Shown here piece by piece: positions 6,079 through 6,824 of a stretch of DNA of 6,824 bases (position 1 is the first letter of the stretch; each line of letters opens with the position of its first letter). The position numbers and the translations under genes are program-made. The notes under the pieces were generated by a model. It had not been told where the DNA came from, searched no databases, and saw only the letters and a list, made by a program, of their open reading frames with translations. Origin of the DNA: an uncultured Eubacteriales bacterium (GTDB lineage: Bacteria > Bacillota > Clostridia > Christensenellales > Aristaeellaceae); NCBI GenBank assembly GCA_944353735.1, contig CALVPU010000015.1:1-6824 (forward strand), read 5' to 3'.

Positions 6079-6824
<746 letters not shown>

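Overview
The window looks like chromosomal DNA from a high-G+C, Gram-positive (Clostridia-like, probably gut-associated) bacterium. This is inferred from the strong purine-rich Shine-Dalgarno sites (AAGGAGG, AGGAGGG, GGAGGG), a TTG start, extended -10 promoters, the Firmicutes-like sequence of the L-fucose isomerase, and the stacked G+C-rich intergenic hairpin repeats. No species can be named from the sequence alone.

Layout: (1) 1-1116 holds no gene I can support. It is very G+C-rich and built of decayed repeats: a long direct repeat spaced 255 bp (1-119 and 256-374), a scattered 19-mer family, and at 731-1101 a degenerate tandem array that includes two identical 36-bp hairpin-forming copies. 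(2) 1117-2916 (-) is fucI, L-fucose isomerase, full length. (3) 2917-3048 is a divergent promoter region of 132 bp. (4) 3049-3909 (+) is an AraC-family regulator with a cupin sensor and a double helix-turn-helix, probably the local regulator of fucI. (5) 3891-4359 is a three-copy tandem array of 161-162 bp units, each able to fold into several hairpins. Its left edge forms the last codons and the stop codon of the regulator gene. (6) 4360-4520 is the murJ leader, with an extended -10 promoter. (7) 4521-6047 (+) is murJ, the lipid II flippase, followed after 31 nt by (8) ruvB (6079 to the window end, +), the Holliday-junction branch-migration motor, cut by the window edge after 248 codons.

fucI and the araC-type gene form a sugar-responsive isomerase/regulator pair; no fucose kinase, aldolase or transporter gene lies in the window. 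murJ and ruvB are housekeeping genes that are probably co-transcribed, separated from the sugar locus by the hairpin array. The most notable observation is that FucI carries alanine (residue 366) where the enzyme family has an aspartate that binds the catalytic metal (Asp361 in E. coli), although the other two metal ligands and the surrounding sequence are intact. I found no clear sign of a new defence, mobile or RNA-based system. The unusual material is the repeat DNA on both sides of the fucI/regulator pair.
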